A stretch of 13,556 bases of DNA from positions 1 to 13,556 of the forward strand of contig URJI01000075.1 of NCBI GenBank assembly GCA_900548215.1, read 5' to 3'. Positions 7,767-13,556 of this stretch are shown one piece after another. Origin of the DNA: an uncultured Coprococcus sp. (GTDB taxonomy: Bacteria > Bacillota > Clostridia > Lachnospirales > Lachnospiraceae). The notes below the pieces were generated by a model. The model was not told the DNA's origin. It did no database searches and saw only the letters and a list, made by a program, of their open reading frames with translations. A program made the translations under genes and the position numbers. Position 1 is the stretch's first letter. Each line of letters starts with the position of its first letter.

Positions 7767-8813
7767 TTATTTCATTCTGACATAATAGGTAGATTTGCCT
7801 GTACCGCCTCTGCCTATATCGCCCTCTTTTACAAGTTTTCTGAGTGCTCCCTCTACCGAACTGATGCTGAGGGTCGGACAAAGTTCCATTATATCCTGCT
7901 TTGTAAACTTTCCTATTTTCAGCAGTATCGCTTTTCGCACCATCTCAATCGCCGGCAGCTTTTCCTCTACAATTGCAAAGCGCTCCTCAAAATCCTTATA
8001 AGCAGCAAGTATCGTTCCAAGGAGATACTTTATAAACGGAATCACATCCTCCGTGCCCTCATGCCAGCCTGCCTGCGTTTTTCCAAGTGACTCATAATAT
8101 AACTCCTTATTTCCTGCGATCTTAGCCTCAAGGGAAATATACTTTCCAACATAGAATCCACTTCTATATAACAAAAGCGTTGTGAGCAGTCTGCTCATTC
8201 TGCCATTGCCATCATTAAACGGGTGTATGCACAGAAAATCATGTATGAAAACAGGAATGACGATCAACGGCTCCACCTCGAAATTACCGATCACCCTGTT
8301 GTATTCCCCACATATCCTGTCCAGCGCTTCCGGTGTCTCAAATGGAGCCATCGGCGTGAACAGGACTTCCGTATGCCCATCAGGATGAGTTGCGCTGATA
8401 TAGTTCTGCACCGTCTTTGTTCTTCCTGCAAATGGGTTATTCATATAACTGTACAACATCTTATGCAGCTGAAGTATATAATTCTTAGTTATAGGTATCG
8501 CATCAAAGCTTTCATGTATAACCCCCAGCACATCCCTGTAACCTGCTATCTCTTCCTCGGCTCTGTTCTTCGGTGTGGTCTTCTCCTCAACCAACTGCTT
8601 TATTCTTGTATTTGTTGTGACTATACCCTCTATAGCATTGGATGCCTCCGTGCTCTGGATCTTTGCTATCTCCACAAGCTTATCCAGTTCATCTGGACGC
8701 TGTCTTAAATACAGTTCCTGTTTACCTGCATATCTATATATTGCAGCTATGAGCCCAAGCACTTCAGAATCCCATTTTTCTTCTTTTATTTTACTGTAAT
8801 TAAAAGTTCTCAT
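7767..8813 (-). CDS. Fic family protein (putative protein AMP-transferase) with N-terminal inhibitory motif and C-terminal winged helix
   Basis: 348 residues. The catalytic Fic motif HPFNDGNGRMSR is intact at 197-208 (His197 as general base, Asp201 for metal, GNGR for phosphate), so transfer of AMP from ATP to a protein hydroxyl is expected. An inhibitory helix motif of the (S/T)xxxE(G/N) type, SNAIEG, is at 58-63 in an N-terminal Fic_N region, which marks the self-inhibited class in which the Glu blocks productive ATP binding. The last 60 residues (about 288-348) look like a small winged-helix DNA-binding domain, as in many housekeeping Fic proteins. No separate antitoxin gene is present. 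ATG at 8813 has AAGGAG about 12 bases upstream. The promoter is overlapped by a strong palindrome, so self-repression through the C-terminal domain is possible but unproven. The target protein cannot be inferred. Confidence 0.92.
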   Translation of the reverse strand: MRTFNYSKIKEEKWDSEVLGLIAAIYRYAGKQELYLRQRPDELDKLVEIAKIQSTEASNAIEGIVTTNTRIKQLVEEKTTPKNRAEEEIAGYRDVLGVIHESFDAIPITKNYILQLHKMLYSYMNNPFAGRTKTVQNYISATHPDGHTEVLFTPMAPFETPEALDRICGEYNRVIGNFEVEPLIVIPVFIHDFLCIHPFNDGNGRMSRLLTTLLLYRSGFYVGKYISLEAKIAGNKELYYESLGKTQAGWHEGTEDVIPFIKYLLGTILAAYKDFEERFAIVEEKLPAIEMVRKAILLKIGKFTKQDIMELCPTLSISSVEGALRKLVKEGDIGRGGTGKSTYYVRMK

Positions 8814-8831
8814 TCCCTTAATCCGCTCCTT

Positions 8832-8864
8832 TTTCCCTTAAATACTAGCACATTTTAAGGGAAA
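8832..8864. promoter_or_regulatory. Palindromic operator over the fic promoter
   Basis: Perfect 11-base arms, TTTCCCTTAAA at 8832-8842 and TTTAAGGGAAA at 8854-8864, are separated by 11 bases. The right arm reaches the -35 box and the left arm covers the start site, so a bound protein would block RNA polymerase. Further TTAAGG words occur at 8816-8821 (inverted), 8875-8880, 8908-8913 and 8945-8950, suggesting a cluster of sites. Confidence 0.6.
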
Positions 8865-8869
8865 GTCAA
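8842..8869 (-). promoter_or_regulatory. fic promoter
   Basis: TTGACT (8864-8869) and TAGTAT (8842-8847) are separated by 16 bases on the minus strand, and TGC before the -10 makes it an extended -10. Transcription would begin near 8835, about 20 bases before the fic ATG. Confidence 0.65.
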
Positions 8870-8959
8870 CCCAATTAAGGACATTTCCCCTCAAAGTTCT
8901 ATCAGTTTTAAGGTTATCCAATTGTATACTATTTATGCAGCTAATTAAGGGCACTTTCA

Positions 8960-8998
8960 AAAAAGCCACCACATCAAAACACGATGTGGTGGCTTTTT
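8960..8998 (-). terminator. Rho-independent terminator after cysK
   Basis: Sixteen-base arms, 8960-8975 and 8983-8998, are perfectly complementary (core GCCACCACATC) with a 7-base loop. Read on the minus strand the stem ends in a run of T. It lies 39 bases after the cysK stop and isolates the sulfur genes from fic. Confidence 0.9.
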
Positions 8999-9037
8999 CA
9001 TATAAATTCTATATCACAGCAATTACTATATATCCAT

Positions 9038-9967
9038 TTAGCCGAATAACGGAGTTGAGTAATATCTGTCTCCACTGTCTGGAAGAAGAACTACGATGTT
9101 CTTGCCTGCATACTCAGGGCGCTCTGCGATCTGCTTTGCTGCAAAGTAAGCTGCACCTGATGAGATTCCTACGAGGATTCCCTCTGCTGATGCGATCTCC
9201 TTTGCTGCTGCAAATGCGTCATCATTCTCAACGGCGATGATTTCGTCATATACCTTTGTGTTAAGTGTGTCGGGAACAAATCCTGCACCGATTCCCTGTA
9301 TCTTGTGTGCTCCTGAAACGCCCTTTGAGAGGACTGGTGATGTGGCAGGCTCAACGGCGATGACCTTTACATCTGGATTCTTCTCCTTCAGATACTCGCC
9401 AACACCTGTGATAGTTCCGCCTGTTCCAATACCGGCTACAAATACATCTACCTTGCCGTCTGTGTCCTCCCAGATCTCAGGACCAGTTGTGAGTCTGTGT
9501 GCCTTTGGATTAGATGGATTTACGAACTGTCCAGCTACAAAGCTGCCAGGGATCTCCTTTGAAAGCTCATCAGCCTTTGCGATGGCTCCCTTCATTCCCT
9601 TTGTTCCATCTGTGAGAACTATCTCAGCACCATATGCCTTGATGATGTTACGTCTCTCAACGCTCATGGTCTCAGGCATAACGATGATCGCCTTGTAACC
9701 CTTGGCTGTTGCTATGGATGCAAGACCGATACCTGTGTTGCCTGATGTAGGCTCGATGATGGTTGCGCCCGGCTTAAGTGTGCCGTCCTTCTCCGCATCC
9801 TCGATCATCTGGAATGCAATCCTGTCCTTAACACTTCCTGCCGGGTTAAAGTACTCCAGCTTCGCAAGGATATTTGCCTTGAGATCATTCTTCTTCTCTA
9901 TGTTTGAAAGCTCCAAAAGTGGAGTCTTACCTATAAGCTCTGCTGCGCTCTTATATATATTACTCAT
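9038..9967 (-). CDS. cysK: Cysteine synthase A (O-acetylserine sulfhydrylase)
   Basis: Pyridoxal-phosphate enzyme that makes cysteine from O-acetylserine and sulfide in the cytoplasm. The 309-residue length is standard. Lys47 in NPAGSVKDR carries the cofactor, TSGNTG at 74-79 is the substrate loop, GTGGT at 181-185 binds the cofactor phosphate, and the C-terminal SGDRYYST motif is present. The protein begins MSNIYKSAAELIGKTP as CysK proteins normally do, although the ribosome binding site before ATG 9967 is poor (GGAAAGG lies too far upstream). It follows metY on the same strand after 152 bases that contain an imperfect hairpin, so it may be read from the metY promoter or from an unseen promoter of its own. 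The strong terminator after it closes the unit. No serine acetyltransferase (cysE) gene is in the window. Confidence 0.96.
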   Translation of the reverse strand: MSNIYKSAAELIGKTPLLELSNIEKKNDLKANILAKLEYFNPAGSVKDRIAFQMIEDAEKDGTLKPGATIIEPTSGNTGIGLASIATAKGYKAIIVMPETMSVERRNIIKAYGAEIVLTDGTKGMKGAIAKADELSKEIPGSFVAGQFVNPSNPKAHRLTTGPEIWEDTDGKVDVFVAGIGTGGTITGVGEYLKEKNPDVKVIAVEPATSPVLSKGVSGAHKIQGIGAGFVPDTLNTKVYDEIIAVENDDAFAAAKEIASAEGILVGISSGAAYFAAKQIAERPEYAGKNIVVLLPDSGDRYYSTPLFG

Positions 9968-10055
9968 ATTATTTTACCATTGCCTTTCCTGATATTTATT
10001 ATGTTCACTTTTTGTAGTCTTCTCTTATATTCTACTCATTGTCCATCTGTTTTAA

Positions 10056-10099
10056 ACGACGCCGGGCTTCAACATGTCATTCAAAGCCAGCGCCGTCGT
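10056..10099. terminator. Imperfect hairpin between metY and cysK, weak terminator or processing site
   Basis: ACGACG at 10056-10061 pairs with CGTCGT at 10094-10099, and an inner GGCTT pairs with AAGCC across a 3/5 internal loop. The minus-strand tail is only TTTAAAAC, so termination would be partial. It could set the ratio of metY to cysK transcripts. Confidence 0.4.
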
Positions 10100-10119
10100 A
10101 TATTCATTATTTATATCGA

Positions 10120-11430
10120 TTACTCCTGGATTGCCTTGAATGCCTCGTCAAGATCCTCGATGATATCGTCTATGTTCTCAGTACCGATTGAAAGTCTGAT
10201 TGTGTTCTGCTTGATTCCCTGATCGATAAGCTCAGCCTCGTTCAGCTCTGAGTGAGTTGTTGATGCCGGGTGGATAGCCAGTGACTTAACATCAGCGACA
10301 TTTGCAAGAAGTGAGAATATCTCAAGGTTGTCGATGAACTTCTTGGCTGTTTCTGCATCGCCCTTGATCTCAAATGTGAAGATTGAACCACCGCCGTTAG
10401 GGAAGTACTTCTTGTACAGTCTCTGCTGCTCAGGATCTGTGGATACTGAAGGGTGATTTACCTTCTCAACAAGCGGATGGTTGTTCAGGTACTCAACTAC
10501 CTTGAGTGCATTTGATACATGTCTCTCAACACGGAGTGACAGTGTCTCAAGTCCCTGAAGGAATATCCATGAGTGTATTGGTGAGATTGTAGCACCTGTG
10601 TCACGGAGAAGAATAGCTCTGATCCTTGTGACAAATGCTGCAGGACCTGCTGCGTCTACAAAGCTTACGCCGTGGTAGCTCTCATTTGGCTCAGTGAGCT
10701 GTGGGAACTTGCCTGATGCCTTCCAGTCGAAGTTACCGCTGTCGATGATGACACCACCGATAGTTGTTCCGTGTCCACCGATGAACTTTGTCGCTGAGTG
10801 AACTACGATGTCCGCACCGTACTCGATAGGTCTTACAAGGTATGGTGTTGCAAATGTGCTGTCGATCACAAGCGGAATCTTGTGTGCGTGAGCGATTTTT
10901 GCAATTGTCTCGATATCTGAAACCTCTGAGTTAGGATTTCCAAGAACCTCGATGTAGAGGGCCTTTGTGTTCTCCTGGATAGCATCCTCAAATGCCTGTG
11001 GATCAAGTGGATCAACGAATGTTGTATCTACATTGTAATCCTTGAGTGTATGTGCAAGGAGATTGTATGTTCCGCCGTAGATATTCTTTGCTGCTACGAT
11101 GTGGTCTCCTGCAAGTGCAAGGTTCTGAATTGTATATGTAACTGCCGCTGCACCTGAACCAACTGCCAGTGCTGCAACGCCGCCCTCGAGGGCCGCGATT
11201 CTCCTCTCAAATACATCCTCTGTTGGGTTTGTAAGTCTTCCGTAGATGTTGCCGGCATCCTTGAGTGCGAATCTGTCAGCTGCATGCTGTGAGTTGTGGA
11301 ATACGAATGATGATGTCTGGTAGATTGGTACCGCTCTTGCATCCGTAACCGGATCTGCTGTCTCCTGTCCTACGTGTAACTGTAATGTCTCAAACTTTAA
11401 ATTTCTCTCTGCTCTTGTCTTCTTTGCCAT
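10120..11430 (-). CDS. metY: O-acetylhomoserine aminocarboxypropyltransferase (O-acetylhomoserine sulfhydrylase)
   Basis: Cys/Met-metabolism PLP enzyme that joins sulfide to O-acetylhomoserine to give homocysteine for methionine synthesis; annotations of the family often add cysteine synthase activity. The protein is 436 residues, matching the long sulfhydrylase branch rather than the roughly 380-residue gamma-synthases and beta-lyases. The cofactor lysine is Lys215 in HSATKFIGGHG, and the cofactor-phosphate motif YGR is at 63-65. I place the start at ATG 11430, with AAGGAG 9 bases before it. The frame runs on to an ATG at 11487, but that extra stretch includes the ribosome binding site and is unlike the family. 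Upstream is a leader of about 360 nt carrying a poly-cysteine reading frame and sites probably bound by the divergent Rrf2 regulator. cysK lies downstream on the same strand. Confidence 0.95.
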   Translation of the reverse strand: MAKKTRAERNLKFETLQLHVGQETADPVTDARAVPIYQTSSFVFHNSQHAADRFALKDAGNIYGRLTNPTEDVFERRIAALEGGVAALAVGSGAAAVTYTIQNLALAGDHIVAAKNIYGGTYNLLAHTLKDYNVDTTFVDPLDPQAFEDAIQENTKALYIEVLGNPNSEVSDIETIAKIAHAHKIPLVIDSTFATPYLVRPIEYGADIVVHSATKFIGGHGTTIGGVIIDSGNFDWKASGKFPQLTEPNESYHGVSFVDAAGPAAFVTRIRAILLRDTGATISPIHSWIFLQGLETLSLRVERHVSNALKVVEYLNNHPLVEKVNHPSVSTDPEQQRLYKKYFPNGGGSIFTFEIKGDAETAKKFIDNLEIFSLLANVADVKSLAIHPASTTHSELNEAELIDQGIKQNTIRLSIGTENIDDIIEDLDEAFKAIQE

Positions 11431-11497
11431 GATCTTATTCTCCTTAAATTCAAATATTTTATCTATCATGCGCACCTGCCCATTCATCTTGTCATGT

Positions 11498-11511
11498 ATA
11501 TGAGCTCATAT
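11498..11511. promoter_or_regulatory. 14-base perfect palindrome in the metY leader
   Basis: ATATGAGCTCATAT is fully self-complementary. It may fold as a small hairpin in the leader RNA or be a protein site. It sits at the predicted start of the secondary promoter and borders the ATACATGAC segment that could pair with the poly-Cys codons. Confidence 0.35.
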
Positions 11512-11514
11512 GGC

Positions 11515-11544
11515 ATTATACTCTTCTTTATTATTCTCTGTCTA
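11515..11544 (-). promoter_or_regulatory. Possible secondary promoter downstream of the leader peptide
   Basis: TAGACA (11539-11544) lies 18 bases from a consensus TATAAT (11515-11520) on the minus strand. If active, it would give a short metY transcript lacking the poly-Cys frame and so escaping its control. The region is A/T-rich, so this is tentative. Confidence 0.3.
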
Positions 11545-11599
11545 TTATGTATAATCTGTTATTTATATCTGTGTCATGATTGTTTGTTCTGTGTTCGCT

Positions 11600-11683
11600 T
11601 TAACAGCAACAACACATGACTTCTATGCAACACATTCGTCTGTCTTCGTTAAGGTACTGTGGTTTAAATGTCCTTCCCAGCAT
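11600..11683 (-). CDS. Cysteine-rich leader peptide (27 residues) upstream of metY
   Basis: Twenty-seven codons with ATG at 11683 preceded by AGAGGTG and a 5-base gap, one of the better ribosome binding sites in the window. The peptide begins MLGRTFKPQY and ends MCCIEVMCCCC, then TAA. Six of its last ten codons are Cys (TGT TGC, then TGT TGT TGC TGT), and a Met precedes each Cys cluster. Cys is rare in the neighbouring proteins, so chance is unlikely. By analogy with amino-acid attenuator peptides and the poly-Cys upstream frames described in mycobacteria, ribosomes would slow here when charged Cys-tRNA is scarce and change folding, Rho access or translation of the mRNA for metY, a sulfur-assimilation enzyme. 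The peptide itself probably has no other function. The reading frame and binding site are seen; the mechanism is inferred. Confidence 0.8.
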   Translation of the reverse strand: MLGRTFKPQYLNEDRRMCCIEVMCCCC

Positions 11684-11762
11684 ATCAACACCTCTTTCTC
11701 GATTTTCGTCTTTGAACTTTGACTTGATCGTATCATTTCTGTGATTATTTTTACTTTTCACA

Positions 11763-11789
11763 TAATTCCTACTCGGAAACTATGAATTA
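11763..11789. promoter_or_regulatory. Candidate Rrf2/CymR operator 1 (27-base dyad)
   Basis: TAATTC at 11763-11768 and GAATTA at 11784-11789 form a 27-base inverted repeat lying from about +5 to +31 of the metY transcript. CymR is, as I recall, known to bind a dyad of about 27 bases. Its left half extends to TAATTCCTACT, shared at 10 of 11 bases with site 2. Confidence 0.55.
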
Positions 11790-11800
11790 AGCATAGCTGT

Positions 11801-11829
11801 ATATTACAGCCTAATTCCCACTTTGTCAA
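11801..11829 (-). promoter_or_regulatory. metY promoter
   Basis: A consensus TTGACA (11824-11829), a 17-base spacer and TAATAT (11801-11806) on the minus strand. The predicted start near 11794 gives the long leader before metY. It overlaps the TAATTC-type sites, suggesting repression. Confidence 0.7.
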
Positions 11830-11847
11830 TAGGTTTTTTGTGAATTA
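11812..11847. promoter_or_regulatory. Candidate Rrf2/CymR operator 2 between the divergent promoters
   Basis: TAATTCCCACT at 11812-11822 lies within the metY -10/-35 spacer and repeats the site 1 half. An inverted GAATTA at 11842-11847 ends 2 bases before the rrf2 -35 box. The wider spacing (36 bases) may mean two separate half-sites. A protein here could affect both promoters. Confidence 0.45.
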
Positions 11848-11849
11848 TC

Positions 11850-11877
11850 TTGATTGTTTTTTTCCAGATGTTATAAT
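11850..11877 (+). promoter_or_regulatory. rrf2 promoter
   Basis: TTGATT (11850-11855), 16 bases, then TATAAT (11872-11877) with TG one base before it (extended -10). Transcription would start near 11884, giving a leader of about 50 bases. A small TGATG/CATCA dyad at 11889-11904 follows the start and could be a further site. Confidence 0.75.
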
Positions 11878-11934
11878 AGACGTGTAAATGATGTGAAATC
11901 ATCAGTAAATACAGGCATTTGGGAGGTTTATATT

Positions 11935-12369
11935 ATGAAAGTATCCACAAAAGGGCGTTACGCTCTGCGTTTTCTTATAAATATAGCATCGAGGACAAAC
12001 GGCAAGCCCGTGAGCATCAAGGATGTTGCCGCACAGGAAGAAATATCCGAGAAATACCTTGAGCAGATCACTTCTGTGCTAAACTCCGGCGGGCTGGTGA
12101 AGAGCACCAGAGGGCCACAGGGAGGTTATCTTCTCCGAAAAGCCCCTGAGGACATAACAGTTGGAATGGTTTTAAGGCTCACTGAGGGCGGCATATCTCC
12201 TGTTGCGTGCCTTGATGCAGATGAATTTCAGTGCGACCGCGAGGCAAGATGCTCCACCATAGGTCTCTGGCGCAGACTGGACAAAGCGATCCGGGACGTG
12301 ATAGACACCACCACCATCGCTGACCTTGTGGCAGAAAGACCTGAGGCGGCAGATAACTATTGCATTTAA
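11935..12369 (+). CDS. Rrf2-family transcriptional regulator (CymR/IscR-like, three-cysteine type)
   Basis: 144-residue winged-helix repressor, the usual Rrf2 length. The N-terminus MKVSTKGRYALRF, the helix-turn-helix at about 27-45 (IKDVAAQEEISEKYLEQ) and the wing GLVKSTRGPQGGY at 53-65 are textbook Rrf2. Cys92, Cys100 and Cys106 (C-x7-C-x5-C) fall where IscR has its iron-sulfur ligands (Cys92, 98, 104), while Bacillus CymR, as I remember it, lacks them; Cys143 is next to last. The divergent position opposite metY-cysK suggests a CymR-like job in cysteine control, possibly sensing Fe-S or redox state directly, or through CysK as CymR does. I start it at ATG 11935 behind GGGAGG (8-base gap); the frame extends upstream to 11854, but that part overlaps the promoter. 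No isc or nif genes are adjacent. Confidence 0.9.
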   Translation: MKVSTKGRYALRFLINIASRTNGKPVSIKDVAAQEEISEKYLEQITSVLNSGGLVKSTRGPQGGYLLRKAPEDITVGMVLRLTEGGISPVACLDADEFQCDREARCSTIGLWRRLDKAIRDVIDTTTIADLVAERPEAADNYCI

Positions 12370-12397
12370 ATCATATTTACATACTTTTGTTATATTT

Positions 12398-13556
12398 TTA
12401 TACTTTTGACTTCAACAGCCGTATGACCTCCTCAACATACGGCTTTACACCATCCCCAGGGAACACATCTTCCGGCATCTCAAATCCGTGTTCCTCACGG
12501 TACATATAATACCTGTTATCTATGTATTCACCATATTTTTCACAGAGATCAGATACCTCCATGGTTTCGAAATCATCCAGCATCGTCACCGTCTTCACAA
12601 GTATGCTGTCACAGAAATCCTCGGCTATCTCCTCCACACCCATGCACAGCATTTCCTCGATGGGGCTTTTTTTATCTATGGAATATATCTGATCCATATA
12701 AAGCATTTCACCACTTCCCAGGTCAATACTGCCAGCATCGCCATCTATAGACCATACCCTCGCATTATATTCCTTTGTCAGCTTTTCGCCTCTAAAATCC
12801 CAATATTTGATACTGGTCAGCTCTTCACCTTCGGTGACAAGCTCAAAGCTGTTCTCCATGCACATCAGGACTTCGCCATCAATTCTCTTGTTATGCTTTT
12901 CTCTATCCCAGCGAAGTTTCAGCCGGTGGTTATACAAGTCCTCAGCGTTTTCTATGAATCTCGTAACGCATGTATACAGACATCGGATATCCTCCCTGTC
13001 CAGATCGATCAGACGGTAAAAATGTGCACTGTCAGGAACTGCCCCACAATTTGTTCCTATCTCCAGCTCATACCGATCCGGCTTGTCACACCCCGGGTAT
13101 CTCTTTATTCTTCTGAGAACATATCCATCCTCCACATATGTCCCCTCCGTCCCAAGACACAGCACTTTTTCGTACGGATCTCCGCTATTATTCCTAACGA
13201 TCTGGGCATCTTCCATGTCTGAATCAAGTATAGTCCGTATATCCACCTTGAGCTGCCTGACATTTGGGAAGTCGTATGCCGCCGCATTTATCATAGTCTC
13301 CCACACCTCTCTATCGTTTTCTTCGTTATCTTCAGCCTTATCCTTTTCTGTATTTTCCAGGTCATTTCTCTTGCTTACAAGGAGCTGCATATGATAGTCA
13401 AATGACAGTATTCTATTCTCACCATTCTCAATGTCGAGTATATTATCTCCGTTCACGGCCTCCATATCCGGGCGTGTATAACAGAGCTTATATGTGCCAT
13501 TCGTCCAGCAGAAAATATCGTTAAAAAGATGACTGAGATAATCATCGTCATGCTTG
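12398..13556 (-). CDS. Hypothetical acidic protein (5' end beyond window)
   Basis: I do not recognise this protein. The frame is open from the right edge to TAA at 12398, giving 385 visible residues; there is an ATG at 13465, but the 30 codons before it translate as ordinary protein without a stop, so the true start is probably outside the window. It is soluble-looking and acidic, with no membrane segment or signal peptide in the visible part, and a very charged stretch rich in Glu, Asp, Asn and Lys at about visible residues 64-83. Regular mixed alpha/beta-like sequence follows, with several Tyr-rich patches near the C-terminus. It converges on the Rrf2 gene with 28 bases between stops and no clear terminator. 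No catalytic motif was found. Confidence 0.75.
   Translation of the reverse strand, partial: KHDDDYLSHLFNDIFCWTNGTYKLCYTRPDMEAVNGDNILDIENGENRILSFDYHMQLLVSKRNDLENTEKDKAEDNEENDREVWETMINAAAYDFPNVRQLKVDIRTILDSDMEDAQIVRNNSGDPYEKVLCLGTEGTYVEDGYVLRRIKRYPGCDKPDRYELEIGTNCGAVPDSAHFYRLIDLDREDIRCLYTCVTRFIENAEDLYNHRLKLRWDREKHNKRIDGEVLMCMENSFELVTEGEELTSIKYWDFRGEKLTKEYNARVWSIDGDAGSIDLGSGEMLYMDQIYSIDKKSPIEEMLCMGVEEIAEDFCDSILVKTVTMLDDFETMEVSDLCEKYGEYIDNRYYMYREEHGFEMPEDVFPGDGVKPYVEEVIRLLKSKV

Larger units (their letters stand above)
11431..11794 (-). promoter_or_regulatory. Long 5' leader of metY with a cysteine-rich upstream reading frame
   Basis: From the predicted start site (about 11794) to metY runs roughly 364 nt. 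It contains the 27-codon reading frame at 11600-11683, then 169 nt before metY with no T-run terminator. Possible alternative pairings involve the poly-Cys codons: GTCATG (11615-11620) can pair with CATGAC at 11573-11578 or, as a 9-base pairing with one G-U, with ATACATGAC at 11491-11499. TGTGTT in the Cys codons can also pair locally with AACACA. CCTTAA at 11649-11654 is complementary to the TTAAGG of the metY ribosome binding site. I found no T-box motif and no SAM riboswitch core. The pairings are read by eye and not energy-scored. Confidence 0.55.

Noticed and set aside
7606..7881. Start of the flippase-like gene at 7881
   Set aside because: It would overlap the fic coding region by 115 bases and adds a basic, Cys/Tyr-rich stretch unlike the family.
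9968..10119. A second Cys-rich leader peptide before cysK
   Set aside because: Only trivial frames occur there (one reads Met-Thr-Cys-stop), with no ribosome binding site.
11431..11487. metY start at 11487
   Set aside because: The extension spans the AAGGAG ribosome binding site, which fits ATG 11430, and relatives begin near MAKKTRAERN.
11431..11794. SAM riboswitch or T-box upstream of metY
   Set aside because: I found neither the conserved T-box AGGGTGG-type sequence nor the SAM-I core, and there is no terminator stem with a T-run.
11854..11934. Rrf2 start at 11854
   Set aside because: The upstream codons lie on the -35/-10 promoter; ATG 11935 has GGGAGG and the canonical MKVSTKGRYA beginning.
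12370..12397. Bidirectional terminator between rrf2 and the hypothetical gene
   Set aside because: The 28 bases are A/T-rich with no stem of useful length.

Overview
The window looks like a piece of a Clostridia chromosome, most likely Lachnospiraceae. The clues are strong AGGAGG-type ribosome binding sites, sigma-A promoters, a TetM-like GTPase fused to a YacP/Rae1-type domain, a CymR/IscR-like Rrf2 regulator beside sulfur genes, and a palindromic intergenic repeat. This placement is inference, because no rRNA or marker gene is present. All genes are on the minus strand except the Rrf2 regulator. No tRNA, rRNA, CRISPR array, insertion sequence or phage gene was seen.

Reading down the minus strand from the right edge: an unrecognised acidic protein, open at the window edge (12398-13556), converges on the plus-strand Rrf2 regulator (11935-12369). 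A 500-base divergent control region separates that regulator from metY (10120-11430). After metY come cysK (9038-9967, ended by a clear terminator), a Fic-family AMP-transferase (7767-8813) with a palindromic operator over its promoter, a polytopic UPF0104 flippase-like protein (6538-7605), a 929-residue ribosome-type GTPase fused to a NYN nuclease domain (3648-6437), a 31-bp-armed inverted repeat (3355-3494), glycerol kinase (1824-3311), and 13 bases further on a type I restriction-modification methylase, hsdM, cut by the left edge (1-1810).

The most striking feature is in the control region before metY. A promoter at 11801-11829 yields a leader of about 360 nt. The leader contains a 27-codon reading frame (11600-11683) with a very good ribosome binding site that ends in MCCIEVMCCCC followed by stop. 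This looks like a cysteine (and perhaps methionine) sensing leader peptide for homocysteine/cysteine synthesis. The same region carries four TAATTC/GAATTA half-sites around the metY promoter, probably the operator of the adjacent Rrf2 protein, which has an IscR-like three-cysteine pattern. Together they suggest two layers of control over metY and perhaps cysK: DNA-level repression by the Rrf2 protein and RNA-level control by translation of a poly-Cys leader.

The second candidate is the GTPase-NYN fusion. It joins a factor that by homology enters the ribosomal A site to a domain whose relative Rae1 cuts mRNA in the ribosomal A site, which suggests a GTP-driven mRNA-cleaving or ribosome-rescue factor rather than a tetracycline resistance protein.
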